DNA of 7,363 bases from Candidatus Eiseniibacteriota bacterium (GCA_005893185.1 VBOS01000192.1:1-7363); one strand, 5' to 3'. Numbered from the stretch's first letter, positions 1 through 6,143 are shown. Program-made: numbers and translations. Notes: generated from the letters alone by a model not told the origin.

Positions 1-510
1 ATATTCGATGTACCGACCACGCTCCCACAGCGTTCGGACATGACGAGGCACGACGAATCCGCAAGCTGCCGCTACACCGGGATCGCGCAGGCCTCCGAGG
101 ATCCGCTCGATCGCATCGTCCGCGAGCACCGTGTCCGCGTCGATGGCCATCGTGAACTCGGTCCCGACCCGGGACATGGCGAAGTTCTGAGCCCCGGCCT
201 TCGATCCTGTGTTCCGGGGTGTCCGGATCACATCGACTCCGCAAGCGCGGGCCACTTCGCCCGTCCCATCCGTAGAGGCGTCGTCGATGACGAGGATCTC
301 GGCCGCGGGGACGGTCTGACGCCGGAGGCTGTGGATCGTGTCAGCCACGGTCTGCGCCTCATTGAACGCGGGCACCAACACCGTCACCCCCGGCCGCAGG
401 AACTCGCGACGTGGAAGCACGCGGGCCGCGGCCCGAGCCGGGGGGAATTCGACAGCTTGGCGGCTCGCGGCCGGAGAATCCGGCAAGGCGACCATCCACC
501 GTGAGGACAC
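1..510 (-). CDS. Family 2 glycosyltransferase, N-terminal 170 residues (runs off left edge)
   Basis: This gene is open to the window edge, so only the first 170 codons are visible. After a variable leader of about 40 residues comes a GT-A core: VTVLVPAFNEAQTVADTI (about residues 42-59), then ILVIDDASTDGTGEV with the nucleotide-binding Asp pair, then RNTGSKAGAQN, then the metal-binding DxD motif in AIDADTVLADDAIE (about 118-131). GT2 enzymes transfer a sugar from a nucleotide-sugar donor. The KAGAQN and DADT motifs followed by a W-x-x-x-x-x-IEY stretch resemble processive membrane synthases of the PgaC/hyaluronan-synthase type, but the acceptor-binding and membrane parts lie beyond the edge. 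I chose GTG at 510 because AAAGGGG sits five bases upstream; ATG at 495 is the alternative. Class is secure, product unknown. Confidence 0.93.
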   Translation of the reverse strand, partial: MSSRWMVALPDSPAASRQAVEFPPARAAARVLPRREFLRPGVTVLVPAFNEAQTVADTIHSLRRQTVPAAEILVIDDASTDGTGEVARACGVDVIRTPRNTGSKAGAQNFAMSRVGTEFTMAIDADTVLADDAIERILGGLRDPGVAAACGFVVPRHVRTLWERGRYIEY

Positions 511-515
511 GCCGA

Positions 516-522
516 CCCCTTT
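516..522 (-). promoter_or_regulatory. Ribosome binding site deciding the GTG start of the glycosyltransferase
   Basis: Read on the minus strand the sequence is AAAGGGG, five bases before GTG at 510. The competing in-frame ATG at 495 is preceded only by TCACGGTGG, a poorer match to the anti-Shine-Dalgarno. It abuts the DnaA-box-like 9-mer at 522-530. Confidence 0.55.
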
Positions 523-530
523 GTGGATAA
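522..530 (-). promoter_or_regulatory. Perfect consensus DnaA-box 9-mer
   Basis: The minus strand reads TTATCCACA, identical to the high-affinity DnaA box of well studied bacteria. It lies directly upstream of the glycosyltransferase ribosome binding site. A 7-of-9 relative (AGATCCACA, 554-562) sits 32 bp away, about three helical turns. No cluster large enough for an origin and no dnaA, dnaN or gyrB gene is visible, so at most this is a regulatory or titration site; chance is possible. Confidence 0.35.
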
Positions 531-563
531 GTGCAGTGGTGGGCCCGCTCGGCTGTGGATCTT

Positions 564-577
564 ATTATGGGTTTATC
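564..577 (-). promoter_or_regulatory. Possible promoter -10 region for the glycosyltransferase
   Basis: In a GC-rich background the minus strand here reads GATAAACCCATAAT, holding CATAAT (569-564, five of six to TATAAT), about 54 bases before the GTG start. I find no good -35 hexamer at the usual distance, so the call rests on AT-richness, the -10 match and position only. Confidence 0.3.
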
Positions 578-665
578 AGGGAGCCGCCGTGGCGCGACTC
601 GGCCGCAGGCTCGGGAGTCGAGAAGCCGGGGAAAGTCGTGACCGTGCCCTGCGTTTCCCCGACGT

Positions 666-691
666 CGCAATCGAGAATGTTCCCGATTGTG
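666..691. repeat. Inverted repeat CGCAATCG / CGATTGTG
   Basis: Arms CAATCG (668-673) and CGATTG (684-689) are perfect complements around a 10-base spacer. The match extends outward by a G-T wobble and a C-G pair. It could be an operator or an RNA hairpin. No T-run follows on either strand, so it does not look like an intrinsic terminator. Confidence 0.35.
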
Positions 692-754
692 GCGGTTCCT
701 GGCGGCACTAAGGCGGCGGGCTCCGCCTCCCTCCCCTCGTGGGACTTTGCGCCG

Positions 755-769
755 GGGATCTTCGATCCC
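755..769. repeat. Short perfect hairpin downstream of the HTH gene
   Basis: GGGATC-TTC-GATCCC forms a 6-bp stem with a 3-base loop, about 40 bases past the HTH stop codon. That position fits a transcript-end structure, but no U-tract follows on the minus strand, so a classic intrinsic terminator is not supported. Confidence 0.35.
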
Positions 770-808
770 GCGGGAGCGTCCGGCCGCGCGGGCTCGCGAA
801 GGGCGCTC

Positions 809-1048
809 TCAGCCCCGCTCGTGGCCTGGGCGCAGGTGGCGGAAGCCGGAATCGTCGCTCAGCATCTGCTCGTCGAGCCAGCGGTCCAGGATGCTCCGGC
901 GGAAGCGCCACTCCTTCCCGAGCTTGACCGCGGGGATGCGCTTCTCCTGCGCCCACTTGTAGATGGTCTGGGGCTTGAGGCGCAGGTAGAGCGCCACCTC
1001 CTCGAGCGTCAGGATCTCGTGGTCGTGCGGCGGATTCGCACCACTCAT
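809..1048 (-). CDS. Excisionase/BldC-like small helix-turn-helix DNA-binding protein
   Basis: A 79-residue protein dominated by a MerR-like winged HTH of the excisionase (HTH_17) type. LTLEEVALYLRLKPQTIYKW (13-32) is the helix-turn-helix, followed by the usual basic turn and wing IPAVKLGKEWRFRRSIL (38-54) and a W-L recognition tail. The C-terminal 20 residues look unstructured. Such proteins bind DNA as small units, often cooperatively on direct repeats; the family includes phage Xis proteins and developmental regulators such as BldC. The ATG overlaps the TGA of the upstream membrane-protein gene (ATGA) and only a weak Shine-Dalgarno precedes it, so translation is probably coupled. No integrase or attachment site is near, so I read it as a regulator rather than a recombination factor. 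Confidence 0.88.
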   Translation of the reverse strand: MSGANPPHDHEILTLEEVALYLRLKPQTIYKWAQEKRIPAVKLGKEWRFRRSILDRWLDEQMLSDDSGFRHLRPGHERG

Positions 1049-1875
1049 CGCGAGCGCGCTCCGCCGCTGTCGATCAACGAGGGAGTTCGGAGGCCGGGCG
1101 GGTTTCCGACCGCGGGGCCGGGAGTCACAGACGGGAGGGTCGGCGCCGTTCCTTCCCCGTGCATGATCCTCCCCACGGAGTACACGACGGCGGTGTAGAA
1201 GTTGCCCTCATTATGGCGAAACGGCTGGAAGGGCCGGCCGCGATCGCCCACGAATGGCTGAAGGTTCCACCCCATCTGAATCCCGACGAAGGCGAACAGC
1301 ACGGCCCACACCTTCATGATGGTCATCGCATTCTTCGGGTAGACGCCGCGCTTCTCGCATGCGAACGCGAGGCCGTCGTGCAGGGCGGCCATTCCCAGCA
1401 GCCCCGCGCCGAGCACGATCAGCACGTGCAGGAGCATGAGGAAATGGTAGTTCGCTCCGGTGAGCAGGAAGAACAGAGTGATGGGCACGACGGCCGCGAG
1501 CAGGATCGCGCTGAGCGACAACGCGCCGAGGACGAGCGCCAGAACCTGCGAGAGTCTGAGGCGCGAGCCGACGAGCACCTGGATCACGAAGAAGCCGGGG
1601 AAGCAGATCGCGAGCGTGCCCAGGAACAGGAGCGGCAGCTTGATCGCCGCCGAAACCGACTGGGCCGGGCTTGCGTAGGCGCCGGCTGCCGCGCCGTAGA
1701 GCGCGGAGAGGCCGATCAGAGTCCATAGAGCATGGACGAGCTTGCTGTGCAGTCCCTCGCCCTCGACGACCTCGCTGAAGAATCGGTCGCGATCGCTGAG
1801 GATCTGCGTCAGGAATGCGCCGAGCCCGGTGGCGGGTGCTGCGGAAGCGACAGATGACGCGGGGGCAGTGGTCAT
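1045..1875 (-). CDS. Polytopic membrane protein, possibly Yip1-like, function unknown
   Basis: A 276-residue protein with about five hydrophobic segments (roughly 46-66, 79-101, 109-138, 143-164, 186-203). A cytoplasmic-looking N-terminus contains DRDRFFSEV. After the last segment comes a distinctive part: QMGWNLQPFVGDRGRPFQPF (200-219), then RHNEGNFYTAV. From memory, similar PFVG...FR...NFY endings recur in uncharacterised multi-pass bacterial proteins with Yip1-like topology; this is family memory, not a search. A Pro/Gly-rich tail of about 35 residues follows. I chose ATG at 1875 because AAGGAGGG lies eight bases upstream; an in-frame ATG at 1929 would add 18 residues but reads through the probable promoter. 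Its stop overlaps the HTH start, making a two-gene unit. Confidence 0.8.
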   Translation of the reverse strand: MTTAPASSVASAAPATGLGAFLTQILSDRDRFFSEVVEGEGLHSKLVHALWTLIGLSALYGAAAGAYASPAQSVSAAIKLPLLFLGTLAICFPGFFVIQVLVGSRLRLSQVLALVLGALSLSAILLAAVVPITLFFLLTGANYHFLMLLHVLIVLGAGLLGMAALHDGLAFACEKRGVYPKNAMTIMKVWAVLFAFVGIQMGWNLQPFVGDRGRPFQPFRHNEGNFYTAVVYSVGRIMHGEGTAPTLPSVTPGPAVGNPPGLRTPSLIDSGGARSR

Positions 1876-1883
1876 GATGACGG

Positions 1884-1891
1884 CCCTCCTT
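1884..1891 (-). promoter_or_regulatory. Strong Shine-Dalgarno site fixing the membrane-protein start
   Basis: The minus strand reads AAGGAGGG, eight bases before ATG at 1875. It is the best ribosome binding site in the window and rules against the upstream ATG at 1929. Confidence 0.85.
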
Positions 1892-1900
1892 TCGGGGAGG

Positions 1901-1929
1901 ATCGTCCCACGGCTACAGCTATATTTCAA
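1901..1929 (-). promoter_or_regulatory. Possible promoter of the membrane-protein/HTH unit
   Basis: On the minus strand TTGAAA (1929-1924, five of six to the -35 consensus) lies 17 bases before GACGAT (1906-1901), a weak -10. A TATAGC at 1923-1918 is an alternative -10. The stretch lies between the three TGTTTR repeats and the Shine-Dalgarno site. The exact hexamers are uncertain. Confidence 0.4.
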
Positions 1930-1955
1930 TGTTTATTTATGTTTGTTACTGTTTA
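1930..1955 (-). repeat. Three TGTTTR direct repeats with exact 10-bp spacing, likely operator array
   Basis: On the plus strand TGTTTA begins at 1930, TGTTTG at 1940 and TGTTTA at 1950; the minus strand reads TAAACA, CAAACA, TAAACA. The array lies in an AT island (30 of 37 bases A/T from 1920 to 1956) in otherwise GC-rich DNA, 55 bases upstream of the membrane-protein ATG and just upstream of a TTGAAA -35 candidate. Ten-base spacing puts each copy on the same helix face, as expected for head-to-tail protein binding. The HTH protein encoded in the same unit is a natural candidate ligand, by inference. Confidence 0.6.
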
Positions 1956-2037
1956 CAGCGGTGCCTGGAGACGCAACTCGTTCCGGGACTGCGGGTTGGG
2001 AGCGGTTGCGTGTGGGTGCTGGGGATATTCGTGGACG

Positions 2038-2055
2038 CCGGGCGACCCGACCCGG
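2038..2055 (-). terminator. GC hairpin just after the TPR gene, weak terminator candidate
   Basis: CCGGG (2038-2042) and CCCGG (2051-2055) can form a 5-bp stem with an 8-base loop, starting about eight bases beyond the TPR stop codon. No T-run follows on the minus strand, so it may only protect the 3' end or be incidental. Confidence 0.25.
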
Positions 2056-2062
2056 ACCGCCG

Positions 2063-2575
2063 TCAGGGAAGGGCGCGGGGAGGCACGCGACGCGCGTGGC
2101 TGCTGCGCGGCTCGACGGTGGGCGGCGGGTTCAGGATGAGCTGGAGCAGCGCGTCGGCCTGTCGTTTGATCTCGGGCTGGCCGGGGTCGGCCTCCTGGGC
2201 CTCGCGCAGCGAGACCAGCGACTCCCAGGGGAAGCCCCACACCGCGAACGCGTTCGCTCGCTCGCCGAGCACCCTGGCGCGCGCCGCCCCGGCGGGAGCC
2301 AGCTCGGCCGCTCGCGAGAGCTGCCGAATGCCCTCGCGCACGAGCATCACGCGCTCCACGCTCGATCGCGTAGCTGCGACCGGGTGTGGGCCGCGCTCCC
2401 CGTACTGGAGCGTGAGGTTGAGAAGCGCTGCCCCGTAGTTGAAATGAAGCTCCCAGAAGTCGCTCCTCACCCACGCGACGGCCGTTTCGTAATAGGGCAG
2501 GCACTGGCGGTAGCGCTCCTGCTTGGCGAGCTCGATCGCGCGCGCGTACGCCTCCGGCACGGTGAGCCCGTTCAC
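2063..2575 (-). CDS. TPR-like repeat protein
   Basis: A 170-residue protein with helical-hairpin repeats of the tetratricopeptide type. The first is about residues 5-38 (AYARAIELAKQERYRQCLPY followed by a second helix). A helix pair at about 40-60 includes NYGAALLNL. The clearest repeat is about 100-131, with LGERANAFAVWGFPWESLVS then LREAQEADPG. TPR proteins act as docking scaffolds; no enzymatic motif is present. The GTG start overlaps the TGA of the preceding small membrane-protein gene (GTGA), so translation is probably coupled. Upstream of the GTG, third-position G/C preference is stronger in the neighbour's frame than in this one, which supports the start. It has no signal peptide of its own, so it may act in the cytoplasm or at the membrane with its partner. 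It is the last gene of the five-gene run. Confidence 0.75.
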   Translation of the reverse strand: MNGLTVPEAYARAIELAKQERYRQCLPYYETAVAWVRSDFWELHFNYGAALLNLTLQYGERGPHPVAATRSSVERVMLVREGIRQLSRAAELAPAGAARARVLGERANAFAVWGFPWESLVSLREAQEADPGQPEIKRQADALLQLILNPPPTVEPRSSHARRVPPRALP

Positions 2576-2808
2576 AACTCCGCTCGCGCCGCCCACCCGC
2601 TGTGCGCGCGGGGCGCGCACGAATCGGCGAGCCAGAGCGCGCCCGCCCCGGCCACGATGACGAGCGCGAGCGCGAGCGCCAGCGGCCCGCGCCAGCGCTT
2701 CCCGCGGCGTGTTCCGGCGGCGGGTCCCGCTCCCGATTGCGCGCGCCCGCCGGGCTCCCGTCGCGTCTTCTGCGCGCGAGATCTCTCGTCCTTCCGCCGT
2801 GGACCCAT
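2572..2808 (-). CDS. Small single-pass membrane protein, very basic N-terminus
   Basis: A 78-residue protein: about 40 residues crowded with Arg and Lys, one transmembrane segment PLALALALVIVAGAGALWLA (42-61), and a short outer tail of 17 residues. By the positive-inside rule the basic part should be cytoplasmic. No family is recognised. The ATG lies three bases after the glycosidase-like gene's stop and its TGA overlaps the TPR gene's GTG. Membrane-anchored TPR proteins often have exactly this N-terminal layout, so the two genes could act as one complex or derive from one split gene. Third-position G/C preference stays with this frame up to its stop, which argues against a recent frameshift. 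Confidence 0.6.
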   Translation of the reverse strand: MGPRRKDERSRAQKTRREPGGRAQSGAGPAAGTRRGKRWRGPLALALALVIVAGAGALWLADSCAPRAHSGWAARAEL

Positions 2809-2811
2809 GCG

Positions 2812-4914
2812 TCAGGGCTCGCCTTCGATCTCGGCTTCGAACGAGCCCGAGCCCGGAGGCCTGAGCGCAACGTGCGCAGCGGCTGCGCCTGCGCCGGCCA
2901 TCCGACCGGCGAGCCGCGTGCCGGGGGGCACGCGCAGCGCGGTCCACACCGGCACCGGAGTCCAGGTCCAGCTCGCGCGGCGCGCGTCCGCTCGAAACTC
3001 GAGGTCGATCGTGCCCCAGCGCGTGGGGGCTCGGGTCACGCGCGTGCCGCGCCACCAAAGCTGTCGCGCGCCGAGCGTGAGCTGCAGCGTGTCGCCATCG
3101 TCGTAGATCAAAGCATTGCGTACGAGCGCCGTGAGCGCGGCGGCGGAGGTGGGATGGGGCGGCAGGTCGGCGCCGAAGTCCCGGGTCGAGCGCGAAAACA
3201 GCTCCGCGCTCGTGCCCGAGCCTGTGCGCCATCCGAGCAGCGCTCCGAGCACGCTGTCGGCCTGCGCCGGCCGGTCGGCGAGGAGCGCCCATACGGCGAG
3301 GTCCACGCCGACGTAGCCCTGGAGGGAGTCGGGGTCGCCGTAGCACGTCAGCCCCGCGCCGCCCGCTTCGGCCCACATGCGGCGCGCCAACCGCTCGCAG
3401 CGCGGATCGGACGCCGGCAGAGCTCGCGTGGGCCAGGCCACCGCCAGGTTGCCCCAGTCGCGGCCGCCACCCTGCCAGCTCGGTGGCACGTCGGGCGAAT
3501 CACTCCGTCCGAGTGCCGCCACGAATTCCGCGCGATACGCGCGGCGGGACGAGTCGACGCGTGCGCTGTCCGCGCGCAGCCCGGCCGCTCCGGCGAGCCG
3601 CGCCGCCGCCTCGCCGGCTGCGATTCCCCATGCGTCGTTGCCGACCAGCTGAGCGCTCACCAGCTCGGCATCGCGCGGATCGGTGACCGGCAGGAATCCG
3701 GCGAAGCGGCCGCCGCCGCGGTGGGAGAGCCCGCGCTGGATCTCGATCCAGTGCCACGCTTCGAGGGCTTGTCGCGCGAGGCGGCCCACGGTGGAATCAG
3801 GCCGGGGCCGCAACGACGCCTGCTCGAACGCCCACAAGGCCTGCCCCGTGCCGTCGAGCTGTCCCCGCTGCGTGAGAAACGCGCCCTGGGGCCACTGCAG
3901 CGTTGCGAGTCCGTCGGCCAGCCGCCGCGCCTCGGAGGTGTAGCCGGTGATCGCGAGCGCCTGGATCAGGCGCGCGCCGTCGCGCAGCCACACGTCGCGA
4001 TACTGAAACGGCCCGCCGATCGGATACCACGTTCCGGCCCACTCGGTGCGGCATGCCAGCAACACCACCCGGGCGGCCGCCAGCGCGCGCTCGGTCTCGA
4101 GATCGCCGAGAGCGAACTGCGTGCCGCGCCCGACCTCGCGCCGCCAGTACTCCGTCACGCGGCGTACGCACGCCGCGTGCGACTCTCGGGCGCAGCGCGC
4201 AAGATCGGCGGCGCTCAGCGCATGGGATGTCACAACGAACCGCTCCACCTCATGGGCCCCCGGCTCGAGCGCGAATTCTCCGGCAGCCTCGCGGCCCGGG
4301 AGCGCGTGTGCCGACCAGCCGCACGCCGAGTCGCGGCCCGCAGCTCGGGCCCAGCGCCACGAAGATGGAAGCTGGATCTCGCCCTCGGGCGCCACGAACG
4401 GCGCAGCGGCTTCGAGCGAGTCGAAGGCGGCGCGCAGCACGAGCGCGTGACGCCGCGTCCCGCCGTTCACCGCCTCCACGCGGATCGAGACCGCGAGCAC
4501 CGAGTCACGCTCGTCTCGCGCCGGGAACGCAACGGCCTCGAAACGCCAGCGCACGTCCCCCGCCGCCCGGTTCCAGCGCACGACGGGCAGCCACCGGTCC
4601 TGGCATGCGACACGCGCAGGGTCGCCGGCCCGCGCCCCGTCGGCCGCCGGCTCGAACGCGACCCGCCACAAGCCGTTCGCGAGCGCGCCGTGCTCGTCCA
4701 CCAGGAACGCGAGCGGAAGCCCCGGCCACATCAGGGCGGCGGTGGAACGCGCGAACGCGTCGGGGATCGAATCCGGGTCCCATGCTGCGTCCGCCGGGCG
4801 CGAAGGGGCGCACCCCGGGGCGATGAGCGGCAATGCGAGCACGAAGATGGCGGCGAAGGCGGTTTTGCAGGAAAGAGCGCCGGCCGCCCGATGACGAACG
4901 TCAGGCCACGCCAT
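2812..4914 (-). CDS. Putative lipoprotein with six-hairpin glycosidase-like fold
   Basis: A 700-residue protein. A basic N-terminus and hydrophobic stretch (18-34) end in IAPGC with Cys35, an imperfect lipobox, so it is probably an exported lipoprotein. Residues about 60-250 look like a beta-rich N-terminal domain. From about 270 on come alternating helices typical of (alpha/alpha)6-barrel carbohydrate enzymes. The best motifs are WYPIGGPFQYRDVWLRDGAR (296-315), LQWPQGAFL (339-347), LDGTGQALWAFEQ (353-365), GNDAWG (425-430) and the C-terminal HPTSAAALTALVRN (587-600) before a beta-rich end. These recall GH15-, GH63- or GH78-type glycosidases; family, substrate and catalytic acids cannot be fixed by eye. 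ATG at 4914 follows the NuoN-like stop by eight bases; GGAGG 11 bases upstream or GGGAGGA directly adjacent could serve as ribosome binding site. Confidence 0.75.
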   Translation of the reverse strand: MAWPDVRHRAAGALSCKTAFAAIFVLALPLIAPGCAPSRPADAAWDPDSIPDAFARSTAALMWPGLPLAFLVDEHGALANGLWRVAFEPAADGARAGDPARVACQDRWLPVVRWNRAAGDVRWRFEAVAFPARDERDSVLAVSIRVEAVNGGTRRHALVLRAAFDSLEAAAPFVAPEGEIQLPSSWRWARAAGRDSACGWSAHALPGREAAGEFALEPGAHEVERFVVTSHALSAADLARCARESHAACVRRVTEYWRREVGRGTQFALGDLETERALAAARVVLLACRTEWAGTWYPIGGPFQYRDVWLRDGARLIQALAITGYTSEARRLADGLATLQWPQGAFLTQRGQLDGTGQALWAFEQASLRPRPDSTVGRLARQALEAWHWIEIQRGLSHRGGGRFAGFLPVTDPRDAELVSAQLVGNDAWGIAAGEAAARLAGAAGLRADSARVDSSRRAYRAEFVAALGRSDSPDVPPSWQGGGRDWGNLAVAWPTRALPASDPRCERLARRMWAEAGGAGLTCYGDPDSLQGYVGVDLAVWALLADRPAQADSVLGALLGWRTGSGTSAELFSRSTRDFGADLPPHPTSAAALTALVRNALIYDDGDTLQLTLGARQLWWRGTRVTRAPTRWGTIDLEFRADARRASWTWTPVPVWTALRVPPGTRLAGRMAGAGAAAAHVALRPPGSGSFEAEIEGEP

Positions 4915-4922
4915 TCCTCCCG

Positions 4923-6143
4923 CTACCTCCACGCCCAGCCGAGCGCCAAGAGCCCCGCGCCCGCTGCCCACAGCGCGGCGCGCGCGGACCACGGCACCGG
5001 CTGGCCGGGCGCGGGCCCGCGCGACGGCACGCCGATCGCCTCGCGCGCCTGACGCACCGCCACCGCGAAGCTCGCGAGCCACGCGCCCGCCATCGCCAGC
5101 ATCAGGCCCATGCGCTCCGAGCCGGCGAGCGCGCGCGCCACATCGAGCCACAGCCGCGCGCCGGGCGTTCCGGGCACGCCGGCGAGCGATGCGAGCGCGA
5201 ACAGGCCGAAGGCCGCGCTCAGCGGATGGCGGCGAAACATCACCGCCGCGGGCTCGGCGCCGGTTCCCGACACCGGCAGGAAGCGCGCGAATGTGCCGGC
5301 TCCGGTCAGCGCCAGCAGCAGATGCGGCGCCCACAGGCCGATCAGGTCGTCGACCGAGATGCGGTGGTAGTGCCCGGCGCGCTCGGCGGCGAGCGCCGCG
5401 AGCAGGATCGCGCCCTGCAGGCTCGCGAGCGTGCCGACGCGCCGCTCGGGGCGCTTCTGCCACGCCACCGCCACCGCGCCGACCGCGAACGCGGTGGCGC
5501 CCGCGACGCCGAGCAGGTAGGAGGTGAGCCGCGCGGCCTCGGGGCAGGCGGCGATTCCGGCGAGCCGGCCCATGATCCAGCCCGAGCCGCCGACCTGGAG
5601 TGCAGCGACAGCCAGCGGCGCGAGCCAGGCCTTCGCGCCCTGAAAAAGGTCGGCGGCCCAGAAATGGAAGGGCGCGGCACCCAGCAACACGATCCCCGCG
5701 ACCAGCGAAAGCGAGAGCGCTGCGCTCCAGAGCTGCGGCGGATCGAGCCCGAGCTGGAGCACGGCCCATTGCTCGCTCACGCGGCTCGTGCCGGTGGCGA
5801 GCGTGAGCAGCCCGAGCCCGGCCCACGACAGCGCGAGCGATCCCCCCAGCACCCACACGAGCTTGAGCGCGCACTCGCTCGCAAACGCGTCCTCCCGCTC
5901 GCGAGCGAGCAGCGCAGCGACGAGCACCGCCGCGATCGCGGCCCAGCCCGGATGGTCGCGACCCCCGTAGGCAACGAGCGCAGCGAGCGGAGTGAGCACC
6001 ACGAGCGGGGAGAGCGCGTACAGCGTTCCGTTCCGCGCGCGGTCGTGCAGCAACAGGAAACCCGCGCCGAACAGCGCGACCGCCGCCCCGAGCGGGGGGG
6101 CCCCGAGGCCGAAGAGGGCGGAGATCAGGTTCGCGGCGTTCAC
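4923..6143 (-). CDS. Divergent NuoN-like antiporter subunit of complex I type
   Basis: A 406-residue polytopic protein related to subunit N of NADH:quinone oxidoreductase, shorter than the usual 450-500 residues, mainly at the N-terminus. Family signs: SECALKLVWVLGGSLALSW (89-107, like the SEAALKYFLLG region with its Glu and Lys), LLGAAPFHFWAADLFQGA (153-170, the PFHxWxxDxxQGA signature), AWQKRPERRVGTLASLQGAI (227-246, like QxxIKRMLAYSSI), and RRHPLSAAFGLFALASLAGV (304-323) followed by PGTPG, the SLAGIPPTAG region. Several residues that carry protons in NuoN are replaced: the lysine five to six residues before PFH is Leu or Gly, the lysine expected around residues 178-190 is absent, and the GK after the AG(I/V)P loop is replaced by GAR. 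GTG at 6143 overlaps the previous stop (GTGA). Confidence 0.85.
   Translation of the reverse strand: MNAANLISALFGLGAPPLGAAVALFGAGFLLLHDRARNGTLYALSPLVVLTPLAALVAYGGRDHPGWAAIAAVLVAALLAREREDAFASECALKLVWVLGGSLALSWAGLGLLTLATGTSRVSEQWAVLQLGLDPPQLWSAALSLSLVAGIVLLGAAPFHFWAADLFQGAKAWLAPLAVAALQVGGSGWIMGRLAGIAACPEAARLTSYLLGVAGATAFAVGAVAVAWQKRPERRVGTLASLQGAILLAALAAERAGHYHRISVDDLIGLWAPHLLLALTGAGTFARFLPVSGTGAEPAAVMFRRHPLSAAFGLFALASLAGVPGTPGARLWLDVARALAGSERMGLMLAMAGAWLASFAVAVRQAREAIGVPSRGPAPGQPVPWSARAALWAAGAGLLALGWAWR

Larger units (their letters stand above)
511..808. other. Gene-poor spacer between the HTH gene and the glycosyltransferase
   Basis: No reading frame here has a recognisable protein or the codon character of its neighbours; the short frames that exist look like shadows. 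The stretch holds two small inverted repeats (666-691 and 755-769), an AT-rich promoter-like segment near 561-580 and the DnaA-box 9-mer. It probably carries the end of the HTH transcript and the start region of the glycosyltransferase transcript. No tRNA-like or known riboswitch-like fold was recognised by eye. Confidence 0.6.

Noticed and set aside
522..580. Replication origin
   Set aside because: There is only one exact DnaA box and one poor match, no long AT-rich unwinding region and no replication genes nearby.
809..1048. Excisionase as a marker of an integrated mobile element
   Set aside because: No integrase, transposase, tRNA, terminal repeat or attachment-site duplication is visible; this HTH class is common among ordinary regulators.
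338..1198. Plus-strand open frame of 286 codons
   Set aside because: It lies antisense to the glycosyltransferase start, the HTH gene and the spacer, has no recognisable motif and has the skewed composition of a GC-rich shadow frame.
1876..1929. Longer N-terminus of the membrane protein from ATG at 1929
   Set aside because: The extra 18 residues are read through the probable promoter and the ribosome site; the strong AAGGAGGG points to ATG at 1875.
2662..2679. Three tandem GAGCGC hexamers as a possible phase-variable repeat
   Set aside because: A hexamer repeat changes length by two codons without shifting frame, and it simply encodes the Leu-Ala core of the transmembrane segment.
1742..3106. 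Plus-strand open frame of 454 codons
   Set aside because: It runs across the AT-rich promoter island and antisense to four real genes; its product is Arg/Ala/Gly-rich low complexity without any domain.
2063..3376. Upstream extension of the TPR gene into a 437-codon minus-strand frame
   Set aside because: Upstream of GTG at 2575 this frame overlaps two better-supported genes, is Arg-rich, and shows weaker third-position G/C preference than the small membrane-protein frame.
2602..5052. Plus-strand open frame of 816 codons
   Set aside because: It is antisense to the glycosidase-like lipoprotein gene, whose product has clear domain motifs; the shadow has none.
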